Origin: Apium graveolens | Lineage: Eukaryota > Streptophyta > Magnoliopsida > Apiales > Apiaceae | DNA: 64,000 nt | NCBI RefSeq assembly: GCF_009905375.1 | Contig: NC_133655.1 | Coordinates: 39,401,593-39,465,592 of the forward strand | Direction of reading: 5' to 3' | Part shown: one piece after another, positions 1-10,269 of the stretch | Numbering within the stretch: position 1 is the stretch's first letter | Layout: each line of letters starts with the position of its first letter | Notes under the pieces: generated by a model | Database searches by the model: none | Seen by the model: only the letters and a program-made list of their open reading frames with translations | Told to the model about the DNA's origin: nothing | Position numbers and translations under genes: made by a program

Positions 1-2601
1 GCAAAGCAGATATCAGGCCTCGTACATAACATAACATACATTAAGCTTCCACATACTGAAGCATAAGGAACTGCTTTCATGCTCTCTATATCCTTAGGTG
101 TCGAAGGACACTGCTTCTTAGATAGAGCAACTCCATGCTTAAAAGGTAAAAAACCTTTCTTGGAGTTCTGCATGTTAAAATGAGCTAATACTTCATCAAT
201 GTAGGGCTCTTGAGATAAAGCCAACATCCTTTTCTTGCGATCCCTTATAACTTTGATCCCAAAGATGTATGCCACTTCACCTAAGTCCTTCATGTCAAAT
301 TGTTTGAACAACCATGCCTTTACTGATAACAACATCTCAACATTGTTTCCAATGAGTAAAATATCATCTACATATAGTACTAGAAAAACCACTGCATTAC
401 CTTCACTTCTCTTATACACGCACGATTCGCTTGGACTTTGATCAAATCCATATGACTGGACTGCCTGATCAAAATGAATATTCCAGTCTCTAGAAGCTTG
501 TTTAAGTCCATAAATAGACCTCTTAAGCTTACATACCAGATGCTCTTGGCCTTCCTTAATAAATCCTTTTGGTTGCTGCATATAGATGGTTTCTTCAAGA
601 CTTCCATTAAGAAAAACTGTCTTGACATCCATTTGCCAAATCTCATAATCGAGATGAGCTGCTGTAGATAAAAGAATACGGATTGACTTAAGCATGACTA
701 CCGGTGAAAAGGTTTCCTCATAATCGATACCTTCTTTCTGAGTATACCCTTTCGCAACAAGTCTTGCTTTCCAGGCTTTCACCTTTTTATCTAATCCCCT
801 CTTTTTCTTGTAGATCCACTTACATCCAATAGGTTTTATACCTTTGGGTGGTTCCACGAGCTCCCAGACCTGATTAGAATACATTGATTCTATCTCAGAT
901 TCCATCGCCTTTTGCCAAAGATCTGCATCTTTGTCTTGTACTGCCTCTTCGTATGAACGGGGATCATCATCATGTTCACCAGGGACAAAGTCTGAAGACT
1001 CTCCCAAAAACATGAATCTATCAGGCTGTTGAACAACCCTCCCACTACGACGAGGCAATGGTACGGTATTAGTGACAGGTTGTACATTATGTTGTGGTTG
1101 TTCTACTTGTACTACAGCTTCATGGGTATTATTTGTCCCTCCCACTAGTTCCTCTAAAATGACACTACTCATGGGTTTGTGATTCATTATATAGTCCTCC
1201 TCCAAGAATCTTGCATTGGTGCTAACAATGACATCCCGATTCTTCGGACTATAAAATAAATATCCTTTTGTTCCCATAGGGTAGCCTACAAACAACCTTA
1301 CTTCTGTATGAGATTCTAACTTAGTCGCGTTCTTGTTCAGCACATGTGCTGGACAACCCCATATTCGAATATGTCTTAGACTCGGTTTATCCTCGGTCCA
1401 CAATTCTAAGGGGGTTTTAGGAACCGACTTAGAAGGTACTAAGTTCAGAAGATAAGCTGTTGTCTCTAAGGCATGTCCCCAAAATGACTTGGGTAAATCC
1501 GAATAACTCATCATCGATCTAACACTCTCTAAAAGAGTCTGGTTCCTTCTCTCTGCTACACCGTTCTGCTGGGGTGTGCCTGGTGCAGTTAACTGGGATT
1601 CTATCCCATTTTCTGATAAATATTCCCTAAATTCTCCAAGCAAGTATTCGCCACCACGATCTGATCGTAGTGACTTGATACTTTTATTAAGTCGCTTCTC
1701 CGTTTTAGCTTTGTACTCTTTGAACTTATCAAAGCACTCAGACTTACGGTGCAACAAATAAACGTACCCATATCTAGAATAATCATCAATGAAAGTGACG
1801 AAATATTCATAACCACCTCTTGCTTGGATATTCATGGGTCCACATAAATCAGAGTGAACCAATTCTAACAGTTGTTTGGCTCTATTCCCTTTTGCCTTGA
1901 AAGGCCTATTAGTCATTTTACCTTCCAAGCAGGATTCACAAACTGGAAATGGCTCCACTGCCAATGAGCTTAAAGGCCCGTCTACTACCAGTCTTTGAAT
2001 CCTCCTCAAGTTAATATGACCTAATCTCAAGTGCCAAAGATATGTTTAGTTCAAACTAGAAGGTTCCTTTCTTTTAGTAGAGTTAGAAGATGTGTTGTTC
2101 AATTCCCCAAATTACAGTTGCAGTGCAGGTTGACTAGGATGAATTATATACAAATTGTCTTGCAATGTACCAGAACATATAATTCGTTTATTCATCATAA
2201 TAGAAACATTACGATCCAAACAAACATTATAACCATCCAAAGCAAGTTTAGAAACCGAAATTAAATTCCTTCTAAAAGAAGGTACATAAAGACAATTGTT
2301 CAAAACCAAAATCCTATCAGAACCAAAAGATAAATGAATAACTCCTACTGCAACTACTGCTACTTTCGTAGCATCTCCCATGAACACGTATATCTCACCA
2401 TCTCTAAGCATTCTGGATAGTTGGAACCCCTGCATAGAATTACAAACATGATAAGTGGCTCATGTATCTACACACCAAGTGCTCGTAGATATAGTCGCTA
2501 TAAATGTTTCTGTAACTAGAGAAAGAGACATACCAGTATTGTTTGTCTTCTTAGGAAGAGGACAATCTTGTTTCCAGTGACCTGACTGTTTGCATCTGAA
2601 G
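1..2601 (-). pseudogene. Element A pol: protease, integrase, reverse transcriptase (broken, partial)
   Basis: Read right to left: end of the gag CCHC knuckle (from 2601), protease region, gag-pre-integrase with its His and Cys residues (about 1915-2042), integrase core with catalytic Asp (1848-1850), Asp (1659-1661) and Glu (1551-1553), then reverse transcriptase with an intact YVDD box (363-374). All these residues are in one frame, so no net frameshift lies between 2462 and 363. Three stops break it: TGA at 2460-2462 replaces the Gly of the protease DTG active site, and TAA at 2112-2114 and 2046-2048 fall before the integrase finger. From 2045 leftward I noticed no stop, leaving about 680 open codons that run out of the window. 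RNase H would lie further left. Confidence 0.9.
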
Positions 2602-4684
2602 TGTAATAACCCCAATTTTTGGAAATTTTTGAAACCCTTATGAATAGTGTTTTTGCTGAATGAGAAAACTTTTCATGCCCCACTATGTAGGGATTCTGTT
2701 ATGGATATTCTGAGATTTTATTAGTACTCTATATGGTATATAAGTGTATGTAAAGATCGTCAGAATCCAGTTCCGAATACTTTGATTTTCCCCTGAAAAT
2801 CCACTAGATACGGAAAGAATTGAGTATAAGGTAACAGGATAAAAAGGATTTAAATTAAAGGATTATAAGAGAGGATCATAAAAAGGAATATAATGTATTG
2901 AGAAAGATTAAGGGAACCTAAGTAATAAGATCCCGGGTATGATCCCTCAAACGATAAACGAAAACGAAAGTTAAGCGAACCGTATAACAGATCAGCGGTC
3001 ATTAGGCAAACAATTAGGAAGTTAATCAAAGAGATTAGAGGGGATGATGTCATCGAACCAATGAGAAGAGGACAAGGAGGGAAGGATGACACCACATGAT
3101 GACATAAGCATGACAAAGGAAGGAAGGAAATGTGGTTGAATTAGAACCACACAAAGTTTAAGGCTAAAAAGGTAATTAACTAAAACAAAAAAAAAACAAA
3201 ACTACATCCACCAAGCCAAGCAAATCATTTTTCATCAAAACAAAATTTTATTTTCATCACCAAGAACATTGCTCTCGGCTTTTCCTAGTTTTCAACGGGA
3301 AAATTTTCAAAATCCAAGATCCAAGCTTCCTAAATTGGTAAGATAATTCCCTAGTGTTCCTTATGCATAGTTATGGCTATATTATGAGTTTAAGCATCCC
3401 ATTCATTCTCTATCTTCTCCAATAAATCAATGAAGAAGACAATGAATAGTGATTTCAAGGTTTTTAACTTGATTTTCTTGCTTTTCCTTTAAGATCCAAG
3501 CATTCCTAAGACTCCTCAAGGCTTCCTAAGGCTTCCTAGCTACTCACACCACTTCAAGGAAGGTATATCATCTCCAAACCCTAGCTTTACTTTGTATATT
3601 AGGATGATTTTGGTTGATATGGTATTAGAGTAGCTTAGTGATTGTTGGTATAGAGTTGGGTTGGAATGGTGGTGAATGGATTGTTGAAATCTTATGATTT
3701 GGTTAAAGAATGTAGTATAGTTTAAATTCAAGTTTTAAGACTAAGTAAATTTATTATAATGAGTTGATTTGGGGCTGTTGTAATGTAGTTTGGATGGAGT
3801 TTTGATTGGGTTGTGAATTGGGGTTGAATTGTGGTGGATTTGGAATGGTTTAAATTTGGGAAATCGCGTAAACATAGCCGTCGTAATGTCCGATTTACTT
3901 TAGACTGCTTTTGTTCATAACATTAGGACCCGAGAACTCCCTGCTAGATTTTGACCATTGCCATTTTTAGATAGTTCATGTTACGAGCTTCGTTTTGATA
4001 TGTAGTTCGTTTGATTCCGATGTACGGTTTAGGAGAAACGACCGTTTTAAGTAACGGCGTTTCGCGAACAAAACATTTCCACTCGCCTTACTTTGAAACA
4101 TAGGTTAAAGACCTTAAAGGGTTAATTAATGTATGAAACAATTATGTTAAGTATTTTAGGCAGTTGGTAAGACACTCGCGAAGGAATCGCCTTAAAACTC
4201 GTATTGGTTAAATTATTAAAAATGGTAGAGCCGAGGGTACTCGAGTGACTTAAGAGAATCAGTAAGCGCAAAATGAGCGTTAGAGTTTGAGTTGGTTAGA
4301 GTATAGATTTACAAGTGACTTTGGTTTAATTCTAACTTACTTGTTGTTTATAGGTTACCAGACTCGTCCCGAGCCATTCGTAACCCTCAGTCGCTCAGGC
4401 AAGTTTTCTACCCGTTATACTGTTGTTGTGATGTATACACTTGTATATGCATTATCTTGTAATAGATGCATGATGGTTATATTAGCAAATTATTGCGATA
4501 TATTGTAGCATGTGATATGGTACATATGCATGCCTGTTTTGTATTCTTGCCATATATATATCTATTGGTTCAGTTGATAATACCTATGCTAGAGAATAGC
4601 GGTAATTTGCATATACCCTTAGTATAGGGACCCAAAGGTGAAAACATTTTCTAAAACCGGGAGTCGAGGATCCCGAGTAGATTT

Positions 4685-4723
<39 letters not shown>

Positions 4724-6661
4724 GGTTATAGTTTTCAAAACTATTAATCGAATAAGGTTTATTCGATAACTTTATTTTATTAATGAATATTATCTTGAAT
4801 ATTCATTCGAGGACTTATGACTCCTTTATATTATTTATGGAATATTACTTGGATATTCATTTGAGGATGTATGACTCCTTTATTTTATTTAATGAATATT
4901 ATTTATAATATTAGTTCGAGGTATTATGACTCCGCTTATTATTTATTAATATTCTTTATTTTATTAAAGAATAATGTTCGATAATCAAACTTACTTTTGA
5001 TATTCAAATAAAGATATTACTTTCGTATAAGTATATCTTTGATTATTTACTATTCATTTCAAGTATAAGTTTTCCAACTTCTACCTCAATTATTCTTTAT
5101 GGGAATATTATTTAAATAATAATATTCAGATGTTTCTTTATATTGAGACTGATTTACTTTATTAAATCAACATTATTCCAAACACTCTTTAAAGTGTTTT
5201 CAAGTCTTTAAAATGATTTTCAAAAGTTAGAGCGGATCCCAAAACTCATTTTTATATTTAAGATCTTCCTTTTAAAAAGGGGATTTAAATACTCGCTCAA
5301 AACCGGAGGGATCCGACTCTGTGGTGTATTTTATATTCGCAACAAGGTTGTTGTCTTGATAAAAGAGTTTTTGATTACTTACCCAACACACGGGAAGTAA
5401 AATTCTTGGAACAAGTTAATCCATTAACAAGCATCGCCTGGGAAATATAGGTGAGTTTTCCTTTCCAACTAGATACGACTTCTTGGTGGAGTCGTATCAA
5501 CAAGTTTCTACTTGGGGAAAGTGGGGACGAGCTTTACGTTTCAGAGTCATGGATTTCATCTGAACTAGGAGTGGCGTAAGTGGTCGAGTAGCGCCGGCCC
5601 AGCCTTATTATATTGGCCCAAATGGCCTGGAAGTTCCGCTAAGGCGGTCCATTCCTCAGGAGTTCAGTGTTCGGTTGACAAGTAAATCTGACAGGTTCTC
5701 CTCTACATGTAGAAAATGGTGGGGTTGCACTACTACGACTGATCATCATAAGTGGTCTTCCTGGCGCGACAAACTCCCGTAATGAGTTCATCATCCAATT
5801 GGATATTTCTGCAACACTACCCAGAGCACTTCGATAGAAAGGCTACGGTTGGGCGATTGTTGAGTGTTGGCAGGGTCAAGTTTTCAAAATGATGTTTGCA
5901 TCAAATGAAGTATCTCGTAACTTCATTGTATTTTGATGATATTTTAAAAGATTTAATATATTCAAATCTGGTCTTGTAGTCTCATCTATGTGATGAACTT
6001 TTGAAACTAATTATAACTTGAACGGTGGTAGTTCAAGTAGTACTTGGAAAAGATATAAGTATATTGGAGTATCTTGTAACTTAACCGTTTTAAACTTATA
6101 TCTAGTTAATGGTTGTCTTATGAATGGCAGAGACTTTCAGAAAAACGTTGAGACAAGGTTAGATATATGAGATCACCTTGCAACGATATTTTTTTTATAC
6201 AGTTATAAACTGGAACTTTGTGTAATTATGCATATATTGTGTACTATGAGAAGGCTCATATATTGTTAATCATATTATATATTATTTTGGTGGGCTTGTT
6301 GCTCACCCTTGCCTTCTTCTTTCATCACACAACATCAGATAGACAAGATGAACAGGACCAAGCTCCCGATTCGCAATAGGCTAGGCTTTCAACTTTTGGT
6401 ATACCAGACTCATGTATAATATGAATTGTAATAATGGCAAAGAAAATGTAAATTTATTCAGAAAACCTTTTAAGGTGTATTGGCAGATAATTGTGGAATA
6501 AAATGACTTGTGATTATTTTTGGATGTTCATCTCTGAGACTATAACTTGTGGTGTGTGTGTTTATTGTGGGGTCACAGTACAGAGTAGTTGATTAATTAT
6601 TAAGATTGGGTGTTATTAAGGGAAATGGAACTCGTGACAACCCGGATTTGGGGGTGTTACA
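2602..6661 (+). mobile_element. Element B: solo LTR of a Ty3/gypsy (Tekay/Del-like) element
   Basis: A 4,060 bp segment starting TGTAATAACC and ending GGTGTTACA, flanked by the direct duplication TGAAG (2597-2601 and 6662-6666). It matches the 3,954 bp LTR of element L (53749-57702) over its length at clearly lower identity than L's own LTRs share. No primer site, polypurine tract or coding region follows either end, so it is a solo LTR left by recombination between two LTRs. It sits inside the CCHC knuckle of element A's gag; disregarding it and one TGAAG copy gives a regular CX2CX4HX4C spacing. No coding sequence is recognised within it. Confidence 0.93.
4684..4723. repeat. (TA)n microsatellite in LTR B
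   Basis: An interrupted run of TA dinucleotides. The same place in element L's LTR (about 55808-55833) has a shorter run, so the length varies within the family. Confidence 0.85.
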
Positions 6662-7421
6662 TGAAGCACTTTCCCTTAGGCTTTTTCACAGCACCCTGAA
6701 CTCCCACTGCCTTCACAGCTTTCTGTGTCTGAGCCTTTTTCTTCTTCTTAATACCTTTCAGCTTAGAGGAAGAACCTTTCTCAGCCACATTCACTTGAAC
6801 ACTCTGCCGAAATAATCCTTCAGCTGCCTGAAGTTCTGTCAGCAGTTCCGCGAGACTATACTGCCTCTTGTTCATGTTGTAATTCAAGCGGAACTGCTCA
6901 AAACTCTTGGACAAGCTCATAAGGATAATGTCAATCTGGGTTTCCCCGTTAAGTTCAGTGCCAAGGATCTCTATCTCATTCAGATGAGACATCATCTTGA
7001 GAACATGATCCCTTACAGGTGTGCCTTCAGCCATCTGAGTGTTCATTAAAGCCTTCATGGCTACTTGCCTAGCAGCCCTATTCTGATCTCCAAAAAGTTC
7101 CTTGAGATTAAAGAGCATATCTGAAGCAGTGGCCATAGACTGATGCTGATGCTGCAAAACACCCGATATTGCTGCCAGAATGTAACATCGCGACATTTCA
7201 TCTGCCTTAATCCACCGTTTATAATACTCTTTCTCATCTTCAGGAGCATCAATAGCAGGCTATTTAGGCATGGGTTCATAAGTGCAAAACTTGTACTCCT
7301 CGGCAGTCAACACAAGGTCCAAATTTCGTTTCCATTCAATATAGTTAGGTCAGGTAAGTTTGTTATCCTTAAGTATGGTGAATAGTGGATTAAAACCCAT
7401 TTTATCCTGAGAATCATGCAT
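6662..7421 (-). pseudogene. Element A gag (capsid/nucleocapsid), broken
   Basis: Copia gag on the minus strand. Start chosen at the ATG ending at 7421, which aligns with the start in element I. The N-terminal part resembles the UBN2-type gag domain; the C-terminal part is Lys-rich and leads into the CCHC knuckle, which continues at 2601 on the other side of solo LTR B. TAG at 7260-7262 stands where element I has CAG (Gln), a C-to-T change. The family's gag binds RNA and builds the cytoplasmic particle. The stop and the LTR insertion disable this copy. Confidence 0.85.
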
Positions 7422-7524
7422 AAAAACATCACATAAATAAGGGTGCATTAATTATTAAGATAAATTGATTCCTCTAACAATTATTAAAATTTAATGCACT
7501 AACATATAAACACCATAAGCTTCT

Positions 7525-8000
7525 GGTACGCCACGATGTGTGACATGTATACCACCTAATTTTGTTTAAATGTTACTTCGGTCCTATTACTAAACAATAT
7601 GCCACATTGGGGTGGACTATATTATTTTTCATAGCTAAGTGTATACCATCATCAAATCTTAAATTATTGAAATCTATGGAACTTGGTACGCCACGATGGG
7701 TGGCGTGTATACCTTCCAATTATTCATAATTTTGCCTTGAATAGAATACTTCAATTCAATATTCATCAATGGTTTAATTTCCAGGTAGCGGAGGAGTCAC
7801 ATCGGTCTCGCTTAAAATCCACAGCCTTACAAGCTCGATGAACCCGTTTTTGACAAAATCGCCCCAAATCAGAAATAAAGAAAATCCGTATTTATTCCTT
7901 TCAAAATTTATTAATTTAAGAAGTTTGTTCTAGTAATTTCTATAACATTCTAGACACCATAAATTACATGCCACGATGGGTGACGTATATATAATTTATA
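7525..8000. repeat. Four dispersed hairpin repeats in the leader of A
   Basis: Four related units at about 7525-7554, 7598-7620, 7685-7713 and 7962-8000. The clearest (7685-7713) has the perfect inverted repeat ACGCCAC / GTGGCGT around a five-base loop, with outer GGTA / TACC arms. Others carry the core GCCACGATGGGTG or a variant. Element I has the same four at about 31080-31110, 31154-31176, 31242-31271 and 31523-31552. An RNA-level function is possible but unproven. Confidence 0.75.
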
Positions 8001-8397
8001 TTCGTCTTTATGTTAAATTACCTACAACCAATAATGGAGACCATGGGATTTAATTTCATATTAATTCCCTCTCCCACTTAGAATTTTTTTTATTAAAATT
8101 GAGGAATTTTAAAATTAAATGGGGCCCTATGTTGTTATAATTATGTCTAATCATGCATTCAAAATACACACATAATTTTAGCAACATATAAGATTTAATT
8201 AAAGCAATAAATAAAATTTATGTCCATGTCATCCTAATTAAGTTAAACATGCAATTTTAAAAGAATTACACACATAATTAACGACACACATAATCAATAA
8301 ATTAAAGCAATAATTAAAATTTAATGGAAAAAATTAAAATAAATTTTCCACTATTATGGCCCTTAAAAAATCCAGCTCTCAAAAAAAATCTGCCCCA

Positions 8398-8536
8398 AGC
8401 GCGCCCCGACGCCCCCAGCAGCCCCAGCAGCCCCAGCAGTCCCCGCTGCCGCAGCAGCCCCAGCAGCCCCAGCTGCCCTAGCAGTCCCAGCTGCCGCAGC
8501 AGTCCCAGCTGCCGCAGCGGCCGCAGCGCGCGTGTG
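8398..8536. repeat. GC-rich CAG-CAG-CCC type microsatellite in the leader of A
   Basis: Imperfect tandem CAGCAGCCC-like units in an otherwise AT-rich leader. Element I has the tract in shorter form (about 31965-32038), so copy number changes between family members. Open frames through it are products of the repeat, not genes. Confidence 0.85.
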
Positions 8537-8957
8537 CCTGTTGCTTTTCTTTGAGTTTTGTTTTGATTTTGTCCGATCCAAACATCAACAGCAGCCCCTT
8601 GTAATCGCACAGCGGAACAAAAAATTATCGGAATTGATTTCTGATCGCACATAACTATTACAAAATATCCGGAACAATTACAAAAAAAATAGATCTAATA
8701 CAAAACTAATTTTGTAAAATCTAATCTAACACGATCAACCCTCGTGTAAATTACAACCACGATTAAACCACGTGGAAACCAAAACAAAAATTAACCACGA
8801 TTAAACCACGTGGGATCCAAACGCATAATTAAAATATACATGGCCATAATAGTGGATTAACAACCTGCATCAAAACCAATACAAGCAAAACACTATATAC
8901 ACGCATATATAATTACGACATGGACATTATATCATAAAACGTAGAACCCATTACCAG

Positions 8958-8969
8958 GCTCTGATACCA
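8958..8969 (-). promoter_or_regulatory. Primer binding site of element A (initiator tRNA-Met)
   Basis: On the minus strand TGGTATCAGAGC, complementary to the 3' end of plant initiator tRNA-Met, two bases from the LTR edge. It is where minus-strand DNA synthesis starts. Confidence 0.92.
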
Positions 8970-8971
8970 AT

Positions 8972-10064
8972 TGTTGGGAACCACGGACTTAGGGTGTTAC
9001 TACGTTTTATGATAAAGATTACGAAAAGAGGATTACCTTGTTAATGGTTGATTCCACGCTCTTCTATTGTATTCCCAAATTCCCTTGAGCGAAGTGTGGC
9101 CTCCGTCTTCTCAAGTTATCCTCTCTTCTTGCTCCTTGGTGGCTACAATATATTTTCACACACTTGCCAAGCAAGAAGAGAATAAGAATATATATAGGCT
9201 ACAATAGGGACCATGGATAATTAGGTTGGGCCTTCTAATTACATCTTGAGCCTAGCCCAATGTAATTAAATATTAATTCAATCCACTAAAGAATTAATAT
9301 TTGCACTACCTTTCCTAATACCGTAATTTAATTAATTCGGTTCCAATATTATTTGCTTATTAAATTCCCATGTTTAAAATATCATGTCCATTAATTAAAT
9401 AAATTACTGATAATTTATTTAATTAATATCTTTTATCCTTGATCATCCACTCAACCTTTATTTAATTATGCCAGAATAAATTCCACCTGCAGGGTTTCTC
9501 ATAATTAAATCTTTTTGAGCTTTCAAGGGGACATCATTAACCCGAATATTATCAGGACATGGATTCCTTCAATAAATAATATCCACCATGTATATAATTC
9601 CATCACCCAAAATATAATGATATAATTCAAAAGAATTATTTCATATATAAATCAAAGCATGTAAATAATATACACGTGTCAATTACTATTTCCGGATTAA
9701 GAACCTAAGCATTAATAATAACATAGAATCTTAGTTCTCCTTCTTAATCAGTATTAAGGGAACAATTCTAAATTTGGTCCTGTTCAATATACACAAAGTA
9801 TACTAGTATTATTTATTAGTCAATATAAACTAATCTAAATAATACTACAGCCATACCAGTGGATTGTCCAACACCACCTGTGCTGTGAACCTTATTATAT
9901 TATATAACCGTATTTAACAATCTAATATTCTGTATCCCATTTGATACTAGATTGTTCATAATATATAATAATAGACAACATGTAAACATTCAAATGATTC
10001 TCAAATAAACTGGCCAGAAATAAATGTACATACTTCAAATAAATATTTTCAGTATACACTAACA
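8972..10064 (-). repeat. 5' LTR of element A
   Basis: A 1,093 bp LTR with TG...CA ends (plus-strand ends TGTTGGGAACC and ATACACTAACA). Nearly identical LTRs flank element I (27939-29034 and 32412-33504), which fixes the borders. On the minus strand a TATA-like run at about 9187-9197 probably marks the promoter. Confidence 0.93.
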
Positions 10065-10269
10065 CTGAGACTATAGCTACTTTTTCAATGATGACATTCC
10101 CAAGATTAATATTGTCATGTCCTGGAGTTTTTCCCATGTTGCCATCTCCATAAGAAACTCCTGGGCCAGCTTTCTCCATAAAGTCTGATAGCAGGGCTTT
10201 ATTTTCAGTCATATGTCCTGAACATCTACTATCAAGAACTAGGATGTTCTTCCTGTTGCCCTGCAATCA
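10065..10269 (-). pseudogene. Element C protease fragment with mutated active site
   Basis: The start of pol downstream of the gag/pol double stop. The retroviral aspartic protease motif is present but reads D-S-R where K has D-S-G, so the catalytic turn is damaged. The frame ends at 10064, where A's LTR begins; any frame continuing past it reads LTR. Confidence 0.85.

Larger units (their letters stand above)
7422..8953 (-). other. Element A untranslated leader between primer site and gag
   Basis: About 1.5 kb of AT-rich sequence with no credible coding frame, conserved in element I (30978-32395). It holds four hairpin repeats (7525-8000) and a CAG/CCC-type microsatellite (8398-8536). In the element's RNA it would be the 5' leader upstream of gag, where packaging and dimerisation signals are expected; that role is inference. 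Confidence 0.75.
1..10064 (-). mobile_element. Element A: Ty1/copia LTR retrotransposon, partial
   Basis: Minus-strand copia element whose right part is in the window: 5' LTR 8972-10064, primer site 8958-8969, leader, gag, and pol up to reverse transcriptase, which runs off the left edge. Its right end is followed by CTGAG (10065-10069) and lies in the protease region of element C, so A inserted into C. The left end and 3' LTR are outside the window. Solo LTR B interrupts its gag. Gag and pol share one frame once B and one duplication copy (4,065 bp, a multiple of three) are disregarded, so A encodes one polyprotein. Element I (27939-33504) is the same family. Confidence 0.93.

Noticed and set aside
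235..441. Plus-strand open frame opposite reverse transcriptase of A (a twin occurs at 29664-29870 opposite I)
   Set aside because: Antisense shadow of a conserved pol frame; conserved only because pol is.
7525..8000. CRISPR-like array from the four leader hairpins
   Set aside because: Spacing is irregular, units diverge, there is no spacer structure or cas gene, and the context is a plant retroelement leader.
8314..8652. Open frames on both strands through the CAG/CCC microsatellite (Leu-, Ala- or Ser/Pro-rich)
   Set aside because: Low-complexity translation of a tandem repeat; length changes between A and I without regard to frame.
8958..8969. tRNA gene fragments from the TGGTATCAGAGC matches
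   Set aside because: They are primer binding sites next to LTR ends; no cloverleaf is present.
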